A DNA stretch of 64,000 bases from Actinoallomurus iriomotensis (GTDB lineage: Bacteria; Actinomycetota; Actinomycetes; Streptosporangiales; Streptosporangiaceae): NCBI RefSeq assembly GCF_030269445.1, contig NZ_BSTJ01000001.1, forward strand, positions 1,141,898-1,205,897, read 5' to 3'. A program made the translations under genes and the position numbers. Shown piece by piece: positions 43,318 to 52,084 of this stretch (positions are counted from its first letter, which is position 1; every line of letters starts with the position of its first letter). The notes beneath the pieces are model-generated. The model was not told where the DNA came from. It worked only from the letters and a program-made list of their open reading frames with translations, and did not search any database.

Positions 43318-43460
43318 CCCAATTTCAACCGTGCGCGGCAAGATACCGAATACGGAAAGGCCTCTATATACGGCATGACCAATACGAGGCAGCCGCTACC
43401 GCAGGTCGGGAACTCCGCCACCGCGCCGTCCGCGATCAAGGGGTCCGGCATCATGAGGGC

Positions 43461-44414
43461 ATGTCCTCACGGGAGCTCGTGGTCCTGGGAACCTCCAGTG
43501 CGGTGCCGACCAAGAGCCGGAACCACAACGGGTACCTCCTGCGCTGGGACGGGTTCGGTGTCCTGTTCGACCCCGGGGAGGGCACGCAGCGGCAGATGGT
43601 CCGTGCCGGGGTCAGCGCCCATGACGTCAACGCGATCTGCCTCACCCACTTCCACGGCGACCACTGCCTGGGCGTACCCGGGGTGGTGCAGCGGATCGCG
43701 CGGGACCGCGTCGCGCATCCGGTCAGCGCCGTCTTTCCCCGCAGCGGTACGGAGTACTGGCGGCGGCTGCGTCACGCCACGCTCTTCAACGACACGCAGG
43801 TGATCGCCGAGCGGCCCGTCGCCGGTGACGTCCAGGAGGTCGCGGCGGACGGCGCGCCGTTCACGCTCACCGCGCGGCGGCTCTGCCACAGTGTCGAGTC
43901 CTACGGCTACCGGATCGAGGAGCCCGGCGGCATCACGATGCTGCCCGACCGGCTCGCCGCGTACGGCATCGCGGGGCCGCTCGTCGGACGTCTCCAGCGC
44001 GAGGGGCGGGTCACCGCGCCCGGCGGCCGTACGGTCACGCTCGAGGAGTGCGGCGTTCCCCGGCCCGGCCAGAAGGTCGCGTTCGTCATGGACACCCGGC
44101 TCTGTGACGCGATCAAGCCGCTCGCCGACGGGGCCGACCTGCTCGTGATCGAGTCGACGTTCCTCGACGCCGACGCCGGGCTGGCCGAGGACTACGGACA
44201 CCTCACCGCGCGCCAGGCCGGACGGATCGCCGCCGACGCCGGCGTACGGCGCCTGGTCCTGACCCACTTCTCCGAACGGTACGGCGCCGAGGACGAGCCG
44301 AGGTTCGCCGAGGAGGCCGCCGCGGCGTACGCGGGCGACATCGTCACGGCGCGAGATCTCGTTCGCGTACCGGTGCCGTCACGACACCGGCCGGGGAGTG
44401 CCGCGCGCCCATAG
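43461..44414 (+). CDS. rnz: Ribonuclease Z (metallo-beta-lactamase fold)
   Basis: 317 residues from the ATG at 43461. [16 protein letters not shown] is the RNase Z N-terminus, [11 protein letters not shown] the zinc-binding H-x-H-x-D-H motif, and FVMDTR and [11 protein letters not shown] carry further metal ligands. It matures tRNA 3' ends. [11 protein letters not shown] continues as in bacterial enzymes. It is followed 11 bp later by an M48 protease gene. Confidence 0.92.
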   Translation: MSSRELVVLGTSSAVPTKSRNHNGYLLRWDGFGVLFDPGEGTQRQMVRAGVSAHDVNAICLTHFHGDHCLGVPGVVQRIARDRVAHPVSAVFPRSGTEYWRRLRHATLFNDTQVIAERPVAGDVQEVAADGAPFTLTARRLCHSVESYGYRIEEPGGITMLPDRLAAYGIAGPLVGRLQREGRVTAPGGRTVTLEECGVPRPGQKVAFVMDTRLCDAIKPLADGADLLVIESTFLDADAGLAEDYGHLTARQAGRIAADAGVRRLVLTHFSERYGAEDEPRFAEEAAAAYAGDIVTARDLVRVPVPSRHRPGSAARP

Positions 44415-44425
44415 GATCTCGCGCC

Positions 44426-45682
44426 GTGACCACCGATACGTCCGATCTGTGCCCTACGTGCTCCCATGTCCTCCCGGCGGCCGGTGACCATCCGGTCTGG
44501 TGCGCGGAGTGCGAGTGGGGGCTGGGCGAGCCCGAGGCGCCGCGCGGCGGGCCGGTGCGGGCCTGGTTCGACCGGCGGTCGGCCGCTCTCGTCGAGGCCC
44601 TGTACCGCGACGTGTCGCGCGCCGAGCCCGCCCGCCCCGGCTGGAACGCCGCGCGGGTCGCCTCCTACCTGCTCGCGCTGGCCGTGCACGCCTGCCCGCT
44701 CGCCCTTCTCGCGGTCGCCGGTCTGCTCCTGTGGACGGACGTCAACGCCGTCACGGTCATCGCCGCCGTCGTACTGGTGGTCCTCGCGTACTTCCTCGCC
44801 CCGCGCCTCGGCCGGATGCCGCGCGGCGACGCGGTGAAGTGCCGGGAGGACGCGCCCGCGCTGTTCGCCCTGCTCGACCGGGTCGGCACGGAGGTCGGGG
44901 CCGCGCCCGTGCACACGGTGGTGGTCACCGGAGAGTTCAACGCCTCCTACGGCGCCGTCGGCCTCCGGCGGCGGCACGTACTGACGATCGGCCTGCCGAT
45001 CTGGGACCCCCTGACCGGGCAGCAGCGCGTGGCCCTGCTGGGCCATGAATTCGCCCACGGCGTCAACGGCGACTCCCGGCACGGCCTGGTCGTCGGCACC
45101 GCGCTGTCGACGCTGGCCCGGCTGCACCACGCGACCCGGCCGGGCGGCCGCGACCGGCGGATGAACTACCTCATCGACCTCATGGTGCGGGCGCTGCAGG
45201 GTGTGGTGAGCGGGCTGGTCGCGATGGTGTTCCGCGCGCAGCTCGCGCTGACGCTGCGGGCCGGCCAGCGGGCCGAGTACCTCGCCGACCGCCTCGCGGG
45301 TCAGGTCGCCTCCCCCGGCGCCGCCGCGGACATGCTCGACACCATGCTCGTCACCGCCCAGACCCACCGGCTGGCCCTGCGCCGCACCGCAGTGCGCGCC
45401 GGCACCGAACTGTGGGCCGAGCAACGCGAGGCCGTCGCGAACCTGCCGGAGTCGGAGCGCGAACGCCGGCGCCGCCTCGCCGCGCGGGAACGCCTGCGCG
45501 TGGACGAGAGCCACCCGCCGACGCATCTGCGGATCGCCGTGCTGCGCGACCGGCCCGAGTCCGAGCCACGGGTACGGATCGAAGCCGACGAGACCGAGCG
45601 GATCACCGCGGAACTCGCGGCGGACTACGACCGGGTCGCCCGAGAGCTACGCGAGTCCGCCCGCGCCGCCCTGTACCGCTGA
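44426..45682 (+). CDS. M48 family metallopeptidase with N-terminal zinc ribbon
   Basis: 418 residues from the GTG at 44426. Two Cys pairs at the N-terminus (CPTC and CAEC) form a probable zinc ribbon. Two transmembrane helices (residues about 80-130) precede the protease domain with GHEFAHG (H-E-x-x-H) and the third-ligand region AGQRAEYLADRLAG (E-x-x-x-D). It resembles HtpX-like membrane proteases, which are involved in membrane protein quality control; the substrate is unknown. The end lies 5 bp from the convergent WXG-like gene. Confidence 0.85.
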   Translation: MTTDTSDLCPTCSHVLPAAGDHPVWCAECEWGLGEPEAPRGGPVRAWFDRRSAALVEALYRDVSRAEPARPGWNAARVASYLLALAVHACPLALLAVAGLLLWTDVNAVTVIAAVVLVVLAYFLAPRLGRMPRGDAVKCREDAPALFALLDRVGTEVGAAPVHTVVVTGEFNASYGAVGLRRRHVLTIGLPIWDPLTGQQRVALLGHEFAHGVNGDSRHGLVVGTALSTLARLHHATRPGGRDRRMNYLIDLMVRALQGVVSGLVAMVFRAQLALTLRAGQRAEYLADRLAGQVASPGAAADMLDTMLVTAQTHRLALRRTAVRAGTELWAEQREAVANLPESERERRRRLAARERLRVDESHPPTHLRIAVLRDRPESEPRVRIEADETERITAELAADYDRVARELRESARAALYR

Positions 45683-45687
45683 CCGCC

Positions 45688-46641
45688 CTAGGCGGCGTGG
45701 GAGCCGAAGGTCTTCTGGACTTCTTGGGTCATGTCGACGAGGCGGACCACGAGCCAGCCGGCCAGGTAGAGCACGAACGCGGCGATCTCCGCCAGGCAGA
45801 GGAACAGGGCCGACTCGAAGAAGTGGGAGACGAACAGCGTCACCGAGAACGTGGCCAGGAAGGCGACGATCGCCAGCGCCGCGTGCGAGAGGAACCGGCG
45901 CATCGCGCCGGCCATCGCGCCGTACGCGGCGGACAGCGTACGGGAGTGCGCCTCCGCGTCGTCCAGGGTGGCGAGGTGGCGTCTCCGGTCCGTCTCGAAT
46001 CCGTCCCGCGCCGAACCGTCCCAGGCCACGGTCACTCTGGCCGACTCGTCGAGCCGGGACCGCAACGTCGAGATGTGCCGAGCGTGTGCGGCGTGCACGC
46101 TCGCCGCCGTGTCGTAGTGCCGGGGGTCGACGGCGTTCGCCCAGAGCCGGTCGGTGACCGGCCGGACCAGTGAGAGCCCGCCCAGCGGCGCGACCGTGGA
46201 GGTCAGCCTGTCGATCACGGTGCGGAGCAGCGCCGGCAGATCCTGCGGGTCCCCGGCGGTGGAGGGCGGCGACGAAGACCCGTCGGACACCGGCGGAGAC
46301 GGCGTGACGACCGCCCCCGTGTCCGGGCCGGTGCCGGTGAGGTAGGACAGGTTCGCGGCCTCCGCCCCGCGGTAGCGGCCCGTCGTCTCGGCCAGCCTGG
46401 TCTGGCTGGACGCCGCGTGCCGAACCGCGTCGCCGAGTACCCGCCCGAACCGGTCGTGGGCCGTCCTGAACAGGTCGGCGGCGCCGTTGGCCGCGAGGCC
46501 CTGGGGGAAGGCCGGCAGCGCCTGGTCGGCGTGGTTCCGCTCCAGATCCCGCAGCGCCTGGACGTGCGGGGCGAGGGCGTCGTCGTGGTACCGCGCGAGA
46601 CTCGCCGCGTGGACCGCGTATCCCGATTCCGCGTATCCCAA
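45688..46641 (-). CDS. WXG/EspC-like helical membrane protein (possible type VII-linked)
   Basis: 317 residues from the TTG at 46641, supported by GGAAGGG 8 nt upstream. The N-terminal 100 residues are helical and Ala-rich, like EspC/DUF2580-type secretion-associated proteins. A Pro/Ser linker follows, then a second helical unit with W-D-G (VAWDGSARDGFETDRRRH), reminiscent of WXG100 proteins. Two transmembrane helices (ALAIVAFLATFSVTLFV and FLCLAEIAAFVLYLAGWLV) are near the C-terminus. No ESX genes are in the window. The type VII link is inferred. Confidence 0.6.
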   Translation of the reverse strand: MGYAESGYAVHAASLARYHDDALAPHVQALRDLERNHADQALPAFPQGLAANGAADLFRTAHDRFGRVLGDAVRHAASSQTRLAETTGRYRGAEAANLSYLTGTGPDTGAVVTPSPPVSDGSSSPPSTAGDPQDLPALLRTVIDRLTSTVAPLGGLSLVRPVTDRLWANAVDPRHYDTAASVHAAHARHISTLRSRLDESARVTVAWDGSARDGFETDRRRHLATLDDAEAHSRTLSAAYGAMAGAMRRFLSHAALAIVAFLATFSVTLFVSHFFESALFLCLAEIAAFVLYLAGWLVVRLVDMTQEVQKTFGSHAA

Positions 46642-46694
46642 TTTCTGACCCTTCCTGGCGACGTGTACGTGAACGACCGGAACCGGACCGGCGC

Positions 46695-47549
46695 TCAGGT
46701 GGAGCAGGAACGGCGGATCGCGTCCAGGAGCCAGCGCGGGCCCACGACCGCCGCGCCCGCGGCCTCGCAGCGGGCGCGGAGCTCGCGGTCGGCGGTGACG
46801 ACGAGGCGGTGCTCGTCCGGCGCCCGCCGCGCGGCCAGGCCGGCGATCGTGTCGTCGCCGCTGCCCGGGGCGGCCACGACCTCGACGCCCTCCACCGTGC
46901 CCACGCCGCGCGCCGCGCCCTCGACGACCAGCACGATCTCCGGATAGCAGAGGTCGGCGACGGCTCCTGGAACGCCGTCGAAGCCGTCGATGGCGGCGAT
47001 CTCGTCGCGCAGCCGTTCGGCCGCGCCCCGGCGGTCGCGCCACCAGCCGTCCGCTCGTGAACCCATGACGTTCGCCACGTCGACCACGAGGACCACCCGG
47101 TACAGCGACCGGCGCAGCCGCTGCCACGCATCGGCGAAGGCGGGGAACAGCTTCCGGTCCGCGACCTCGTCGGCGGGCACCCACTCCACCGCGGCGCTCT
47201 CGAACGACCGCGGGCGCACCTCGCTCCGCGTCGGCGCCGAACCGATCACCGTGTCGTACGACCAGCCGCCGTGGTCCTCGTGGGACAGCCAGTGCACGCG
47301 GACGGTCGCGGGGTCCAGCGTGCTCTCCTCGGACGCCTCGCGCAGGGCCGCCTCGACCGGGTTCTCGTGGCTGTGCCGGGCCCCGCCGAGCAGGCCCCAC
47401 GTGCCACCGCCGATCGACAGCCGCGACCGCTTCTGCAACAGGACGTACGGGTCTGGGTCCATGCAGTACGGCAGCACCCCCGCCGCCCCGTAGCGTCCCC
47501 AGTGCCGATGTCCCGCGTCGCAGTTCGCCCAGCCGTCGCCGTCGCCCAT
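46695..47549 (-). CDS. NUDIX hydrolase - NYN (PIN-like) domain fusion
   Basis: 284 residues from the ATG at 47549. Residues 15-140 are a NUDIX domain; the Nudix box is GGARHSHENPVEAALREA followed by SEES. Residues 150-280 are NYN-like: LVVDVANVMGSRADGWWRD (metal Asp and Asn), then GSGDDTIAGLA and VVTADRELRARC. The product may clear modified nucleotides and cleave RNA. The two domains are often found fused in actinobacteria, so this is not an assembly artefact. It is divergent from the chitinase gene. Confidence 0.85.
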   Translation of the reverse strand: MGDGDGWANCDAGHRHWGRYGAAGVLPYCMDPDPYVLLQKRSRLSIGGGTWGLLGGARHSHENPVEAALREASEESTLDPATVRVHWLSHEDHGGWSYDTVIGSAPTRSEVRPRSFESAAVEWVPADEVADRKLFPAFADAWQRLRRSLYRVVLVVDVANVMGSRADGWWRDRRGAAERLRDEIAAIDGFDGVPGAVADLCYPEIVLVVEGAARGVGTVEGVEVVAAPGSGDDTIAGLAARRAPDEHRLVVTADRELRARCEAAGAAVVGPRWLLDAIRRSCST

Positions 47550-47682
47550 GGGGGCGAGCTTAGAGCCCGCACGGCGGCGCGGCCCTCATCCGCGCCCGTC
47601 CGCCGGCGGGACGGACCGTGACTCACGGCGGTCTCCGAGGGCATTGACGCGCGGCTCCGGCCGGGCTACGGTCCGAACTTAC

Positions 47683-47695
47683 AGGAAAGTTTCCT
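47683..47695. promoter_or_regulatory. Palindrome upstream of the chitinase gene
   Basis: AGGAAA-G-TTTCCT is a 13-bp palindrome followed by a T-run, 54 bp before the chitinase GTG. Such sites upstream of secreted glycan hydrolases are plausible operators for sugar-responsive (for example ROK-type) repressors. The regulator is not in the window. Confidence 0.5.
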
Positions 47696-47748
47696 TTTTG
47701 TTAGTGCGGCGCCGCGCTCCTCTTTCCCGCCAGACCGAGGAGCATCAA

Positions 47749-49725
47749 GTGAAACGTACGATCCTCCGACTCGTCGTCGCGTTCGCCGCGACGGCGCTCC
47801 TCACGCTCCCCCACCTCGCCCGGGCGGCCGGTACGCCGACCGCGACGTTCTCCAAGGACTCCGGCTGGGGCACCGGCTACCAGGGCAAATACACGATCAC
47901 CAACGGCGGCTCGACGACGCTGAACGGCTGGAAGGTCGAGGTCGACGTGCCCGCCGGCGGGTCGATCGGCTCCGCGTGGGACACCGTGCTCACCCACAGC
48001 GGCAACCACTACACGTTCACCAACGCCTCCTACAACGGCACGCTGGCACCCGGCGCCTCGGTGAGCTTCGGGTTCAACGGCGCCCCCGAGTCGGCCACGC
48101 CGACCAACTGCACGCTGAACGGCTCGCCCTGCGCGGGCGGCGGTGGCGGCGGCACCGACACCTCCGCGCCGTCCGTCCCCGGCGGCCTCCACGTCACCGG
48201 CACGACCTCCTCCTCGATCGCGCTCGCCTGGACCGCCTCCACCGACAACGTCGGCGTCACCGGCTACAGGGTGTACGAGGGGTCCACGGTCGTCGCGACC
48301 GTGAGCGGCACGAGCGCGACCGTCGGCGGGCTGTCCGCCAGCTCCAGCCACACCTACACCGTCACCGCGCTCGACGCCGCCGGCAACGAGTCGGCCAAGA
48401 GCGCGTCCGTCACCGGCACGACCCAGTCGGGCGGCGGCACCGGCGGCACGTACCAGAAGATCGGCTACTACCCGCAGTGGGGCATCTACGGCCGCAACTT
48501 CTGGATGAAGGACCTCGACGCGAACGGCGCGGCGGGCAAGCTGACCGTGCTCAACTACGCCTTCGAGAACGTCGATCCGAACAACCTCACCTGCTTCGAG
48601 ACGACCAAGGCGACCACCACCAACCCCGAGGACCCGGACCAGGGCACCGGCGCCGGCGACGCGTACGCCGATTACGGCGCCTCCGTGAGCGCCGACCACA
48701 GCGTCGACGGCGTCGCCGACACGTGGGACCAGAAGCTCAAGGGCAACTTCAACCAGATCAAGAAGCTGAAGGCCAAGCACCCGAACCTCAAGGTGCTCGT
48801 CTCGCTCGGCGGCTGGACGTACTCCAAGTTCTTCTCCGACGTGGCCAAGACCGACGCGTCGCGCAAGAAGTTCGTCGGCTCCTGCATCGACATGTTCATC
48901 AAGGGCAACCTGCCCGTCTCCTCCGATGGCACGGGCGGGACGGGCACCGGCGCGGGCGTGTTCGACGGGTTCGACATCGACTGGGAGTGGCCGGGCAGCG
49001 CCGACGGGCACCCCGGCAACCACTACTCGGCGGACGACAAGGCCAACCTCACCGCGCTGCTCGCCGAGTTCCGTACCGAGCTGAACGCGCTGGGCTCCGG
49101 CTACCTGCTCACCGCGTTCACCCCCGCCGACCAGGCGAAGATCAACGCCGGCTGGGACCTGTCGAAGATCTTCAACTCCCTCGACTACGCCAACATGCAG
49201 GGGTATGACTTCCACGGCTCCGGCAGCGACAACTCCTGGGAGCCGAACCGCACCGGCGACCAGGCCAACCTGTACGTCGACCCGAACGACCCGTACCCGA
49301 CGCACTTCAGCGTCGACTCGGCCGTCAAGCTCTACACCGGCGCCGGCGTGAACCCGCGCAAGGTCCTCGTCGGCATCCCGTTCTACGGCCGCGGCTGGCA
49401 GCAGGTGGCCGACGGCGGCGCGAACGGCGAGTGGCAGCAGGCGAACGGCGCGGCGCCCGGCGACTTCCCGGAGGAGGCCGGTACCCGCGGCTACAAGAAC
49501 ATCGCCACGAACGTCCCCGGCTGCACCGTCCACCACAACGAGCAGTCCGTCGCGACGTACTGCTACACGGGCGCGAACGGCCAGTGGTGGACCTTCGACG
49601 ACCCGTGGTCGATCGGCAAGAAGACCGACTACATCAAGGCCAACAACCTCGGCGGCGCGATGATCTGGGAGATGTCGGGTGACACCGGCACCCTGATGTC
49701 CGCCCTGGACGGCGGCCTCAAGTAA
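47749..49725 (+). CDS. Secreted modular chitinase: CBM2 - FnIII - GH18
   Basis: 658 residues from the GTG at 47749, with GAGGAG upstream. The signal peptide is cleaved near ARA-AGT (residue 26). A CBM2 domain (about 28-128; SGWGTGYQGKYTITNGG and two Cys) leads through a Gly linker to an FnIII domain (about 140-235) and the GH18 domain. The catalytic motif is DGFDIDWEWP with acid Glu at residue 413. It hydrolyses chitin outside the cell. A terminator follows immediately. Confidence 0.95.
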   Translation: MKRTILRLVVAFAATALLTLPHLARAAGTPTATFSKDSGWGTGYQGKYTITNGGSTTLNGWKVEVDVPAGGSIGSAWDTVLTHSGNHYTFTNASYNGTLAPGASVSFGFNGAPESATPTNCTLNGSPCAGGGGGGTDTSAPSVPGGLHVTGTTSSSIALAWTASTDNVGVTGYRVYEGSTVVATVSGTSATVGGLSASSSHTYTVTALDAAGNESAKSASVTGTTQSGGGTGGTYQKIGYYPQWGIYGRNFWMKDLDANGAAGKLTVLNYAFENVDPNNLTCFETTKATTTNPEDPDQGTGAGDAYADYGASVSADHSVDGVADTWDQKLKGNFNQIKKLKAKHPNLKVLVSLGGWTYSKFFSDVAKTDASRKKFVGSCIDMFIKGNLPVSSDGTGGTGTGAGVFDGFDIDWEWPGSADGHPGNHYSADDKANLTALLAEFRTELNALGSGYLLTAFTPADQAKINAGWDLSKIFNSLDYANMQGYDFHGSGSDNSWEPNRTGDQANLYVDPNDPYPTHFSVDSAVKLYTGAGVNPRKVLVGIPFYGRGWQQVADGGANGEWQQANGAAPGDFPEEAGTRGYKNIATNVPGCTVHHNEQSVATYCYTGANGQWWTFDDPWSIGKKTDYIKANNLGGAMIWEMSGDTGTLMSALDGGLK

Positions 49726-49731
49726 CGCGGC

Positions 49732-49762
49732 GAGGAGCGGCTCCGCGACGGGGCCGCTCCTC
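49732..49762. terminator. Hairpin between the chitinase gene and the SRPBCC gene
   Basis: GAGGAGCGGC (49732-49741) and GCCGCTCCTC (49753-49762) form a perfect 10-bp stem between two converging genes. No U-tract. Confidence 0.75.
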
Positions 49763-49769
49763 ACCCGGC

Positions 49770-50285
49770 TCAGCGGCGTTCGGCCGCGGCCTTGACGGCG
49801 CGCAGGGTCGCGTCGATGTTGCGGGCGTGTTCGCGGCACCGGGCGGCGACGACCCGCTCGTGCATGTCGGGGACCTCGGCGATACGGTCGGTCAGTGGTG
49901 ATCGCGCCGTGCCGAAGTCCACCGACTCGCACAGCCACGTCCGATCGCCGCGGAGCGGATGCAGCTGGTATCTCCAGACGGCGATGGGCCGGGCCGGGTC
50001 GCCGGCCGGATCGTCGGGATCGGTGACCGCGAAGGCGAACTCGCGCGGCGGGGACCAGGTCAGCACGGTGGACGTCCGGCTCCAGCACAGGTCCCCGCGC
50101 GTGTTCCCCGAGGTGAAACGGGCGCCCGGCGCCCCTTCGGTGAAGGGCGGGTCCCAGCCGCCCCCGGTGTTCTCCGGGGAGAACGTCCCCATCTTCGCCG
50201 GATCGGTCACCAGCGCCCAGACGACGGCGGGCGGCGCGGCGATGTCGATGTCCCGCTGGACGAGCGGGCGGTCGGTCAGGAGCAT
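49770..50285 (-). CDS. SRPBCC (START-like) family protein
   Basis: 171 residues from the ATG at 50285. VQRDIDIAAPPAVVWALVTD is the typical first strand and helix of the SRPBCC helix-grip fold; the middle strands (TVLTWSPPREFAFAVTD, IAVWRYQLHP) line the cavity. The long C-terminal helix HARNIDATLRAVKAAAERR closes the fold. Ligand and role are unknown. It ends a same-strand pair with the acyl-CoA dehydrogenase gene, 16 bp apart. Confidence 0.82.
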   Translation of the reverse strand: MLLTDRPLVQRDIDIAAPPAVVWALVTDPAKMGTFSPENTGGGWDPPFTEGAPGARFTSGNTRGDLCWSRTSTVLTWSPPREFAFAVTDPDDPAGDPARPIAVWRYQLHPLRGDRTWLCESVDFGTARSPLTDRIAEVPDMHERVVAARCREHARNIDATLRAVKAAAERR

Positions 50286-50301
50286 CGGCGTGGCCCCCGG
50301 C

Positions 50302-51462
50302 TCACCGGCCGGCCGAGGCCGCGTCCCGGCGCTCCGCGGTCAGCCGCCGGCTGATCACCAGGCGCTGGATCTGGTTGGTCCCCTCGAAGATCTGCAACAC
50401 CTTCGCCTCTCGCATGTAGCGTTCGACCGGGTAGCGGTCGGTGTACCCGACCGCGCCGAGGATCTGCACGGCGTCGGTGGTGACCTGCATCGCGGTGTCG
50501 GTGCAGAACAGTTTCGCCATCGACGCCTCCTTGGTCAGGTCCTCACCCGCGTCGAGCCGGCGCGCCGCGGAACGGTAGAGGCAACGCCCCGCCTCGATCG
50601 CCGTGGCCATGTCGGCGAGCATGAAGGCGACCGCCTGGAACTCCCCCACGGGACGGCCGAACTGGCGCCGGGTCATCGCGTAGTCGGTCGCGACGTCCAG
50701 CGCCGCCTGGGACAGCCCGATGGCGCACGCGGCGATGCCCAGGCGGCCCCGGTCCAGGGCGGACATGGCGATCGCGAAGCCCCGGCCGAGCTCACCGACG
50801 AGCCGCTCCCGCGGGACTCTCGCGTCGTTCAGGTGGATCTGCGCGACGGGCGACCCGGTCAGCCCCATCTTCTTCTCCGGCCGGTCCGGAGACAGCCCGG
50901 GAGTGTCCTTGTCCGCCAGCAGGCAGCTGATCCCGCCCGGGCCGTCCCCGCCGGTCCGGACGAACAGGTTGTAGAAGTCGGCGTGCCCGGCATGGGTGAT
51001 CCACGCCTTGGTTCCGTTGACGACGAAGTGCCCGCCGTCGGGGACCGCCTTCGTCGTCAGCGACGCCGCGTCGGAGCCGGCGCCGGGTTCGGACAGGCAG
51101 TACGACCCGAGCAGCTCGCCGCCGAGCATGGCCGGCAGCAGCTCGCGGCGCTGCGCGTCGTCACCGTGGGCGGCGACGGGAAAGCACGCGAGAGTGTGCA
51201 CCGCGACCGTCTCGGCGATCGTGAGCCAGCCCCCGGCCAGCACTTCGAGCGCCTGGAGATAGTCCTCGAAACGCCATCCGCTCCCGCCGAGCTCGCGTGC
51301 GTACGGCAGGCCGAGCACGCCGAGCTTCCCGAGATCGCGGCACAGGTCGCGCGGAAAGCGGCTGTGCGCCTCGTCCTCGTCCGCACGCGGACGGATTTCC
51401 TCGGCGACCAGCTCCCGCAGCCGGGGAAGGAGTTCGTCCGGAACGGCCGGAGTGGTCGACAT
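50302..51462 (-). CDS. Acyl-CoA dehydrogenase
   Basis: 386 residues from the ATG at 51462. Signatures are YCLSEPGAGSDAASL (FAD/substrate site), VVNGTKAWITHAG, and the C-terminal REAKVLQIFEGTNQIQRLVI (position of the FAD-binding and base region). It is a full-length soluble flavoprotein of beta-oxidation or branched-chain catabolism; acyl specificity cannot be read. It is divergent from a thioesterase gene of the FlK type. Confidence 0.92.
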   Translation of the reverse strand: MSTTPAVPDELLPRLRELVAEEIRPRADEDEAHSRFPRDLCRDLGKLGVLGLPYARELGGSGWRFEDYLQALEVLAGGWLTIAETVAVHTLACFPVAAHGDDAQRRELLPAMLGGELLGSYCLSEPGAGSDAASLTTKAVPDGGHFVVNGTKAWITHAGHADFYNLFVRTGGDGPGGISCLLADKDTPGLSPDRPEKKMGLTGSPVAQIHLNDARVPRERLVGELGRGFAIAMSALDRGRLGIAACAIGLSQAALDVATDYAMTRRQFGRPVGEFQAVAFMLADMATAIEAGRCLYRSAARRLDAGEDLTKEASMAKLFCTDTAMQVTTDAVQILGAVGYTDRYPVERYMREAKVLQIFEGTNQIQRLVISRRLTAERRDAASAGR

Positions 51463-51595
51463 TATCGATCTCCCTTGCTCGGTGCTGACAGCTCTGTTTT
51501 AGTGAGGTTGACTTCGCGGGGGCCGGATACCCCGGTCGCGGGCACCTCGACCGGATAACGTATGCCCCCGTCACGACGCGGGGCCACCCTCCGCG

Positions 51596-52075
51596 ATGAC
51601 GGTGACCGAGATGGGACAGCGACGAATGCGCGACGGTCTGCGGCCTGGCCTGACGGCGACGATGACGTATACAGTTCCGCCCGAGCGGACAGTCCCGAAT
51701 CTTTTGCCCGAATCGGCCGAATTCGCGGCACTGCCGAACGTCTTGGCCACCGGTTATCTCGTCGGAATCGTCGAGTGGACGTGCATCCGCGCGATCGCCG
51801 GACAACTCGACGACGCCGAACGCACCCTCGGCATCCATGTCGATCTCAGTCACGAAGGGCCCACGCCCCCCGGGGCGGACCTCACGGTGAGCGTCGAGCT
51901 CGTCTCCGTCGAGGGCCGCCGGCTCACCTTCTCCGTACGGGCGTCCGACGACGCCGGGGTGGTCTGCAAGGGAACACACGAGCGTGCGGTCATCGACATC
52001 GCGAGGTTCACCGACCGGCTGGCGGCACGCACCGGTGGACGGAGTGACGGCCAGGTGGAGGCCGCCGGACACTGA
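51596..52075 (+). CDS. Hot-dog thioesterase of the FlK (fluoroacetyl-CoA thioesterase) family
   Basis: 159 residues from the ATG at 51596; ATGs at 51611 and 51626 are alternatives. RDGLRPGLTATMTYTVPPER then TVPNLLPE and VLATGYLVGIVEWTCI match FlK. Thr52, Glu60 and His86 have the same spacing (8 and 26) as FlK's catalytic Thr42, Glu50 and His76. FlK in Streptomyces cattleya hydrolyses fluoroacetyl-CoA for self-resistance, but many homologues act on other acyl-CoAs. It is divergent from an acyl-CoA dehydrogenase gene. Confidence 0.8.
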   Translation: MTVTEMGQRRMRDGLRPGLTATMTYTVPPERTVPNLLPESAEFAALPNVLATGYLVGIVEWTCIRAIAGQLDDAERTLGIHVDLSHEGPTPPGADLTVSVELVSVEGRRLTFSVRASDDAGVVCKGTHERAVIDIARFTDRLAARTGGRSDGQVEAAGH

Positions 52076-52084
52076 ACCGGCCGC

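Larger units (their letters stand above)
41717..43377. repeat. Segmental duplication unit B
   Basis: This second copy of unit A abuts it directly. It contains the decayed peptidase tail, immunity-like gene 2, toxin-like gene 2 and its upstream region. AATACGGAA is shared at both right ends (near 41680 and 43350). Each unit is about 1.65 kb. The genes have diverged substantially at protein level, so the duplication is not recent. Confidence 0.75.
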
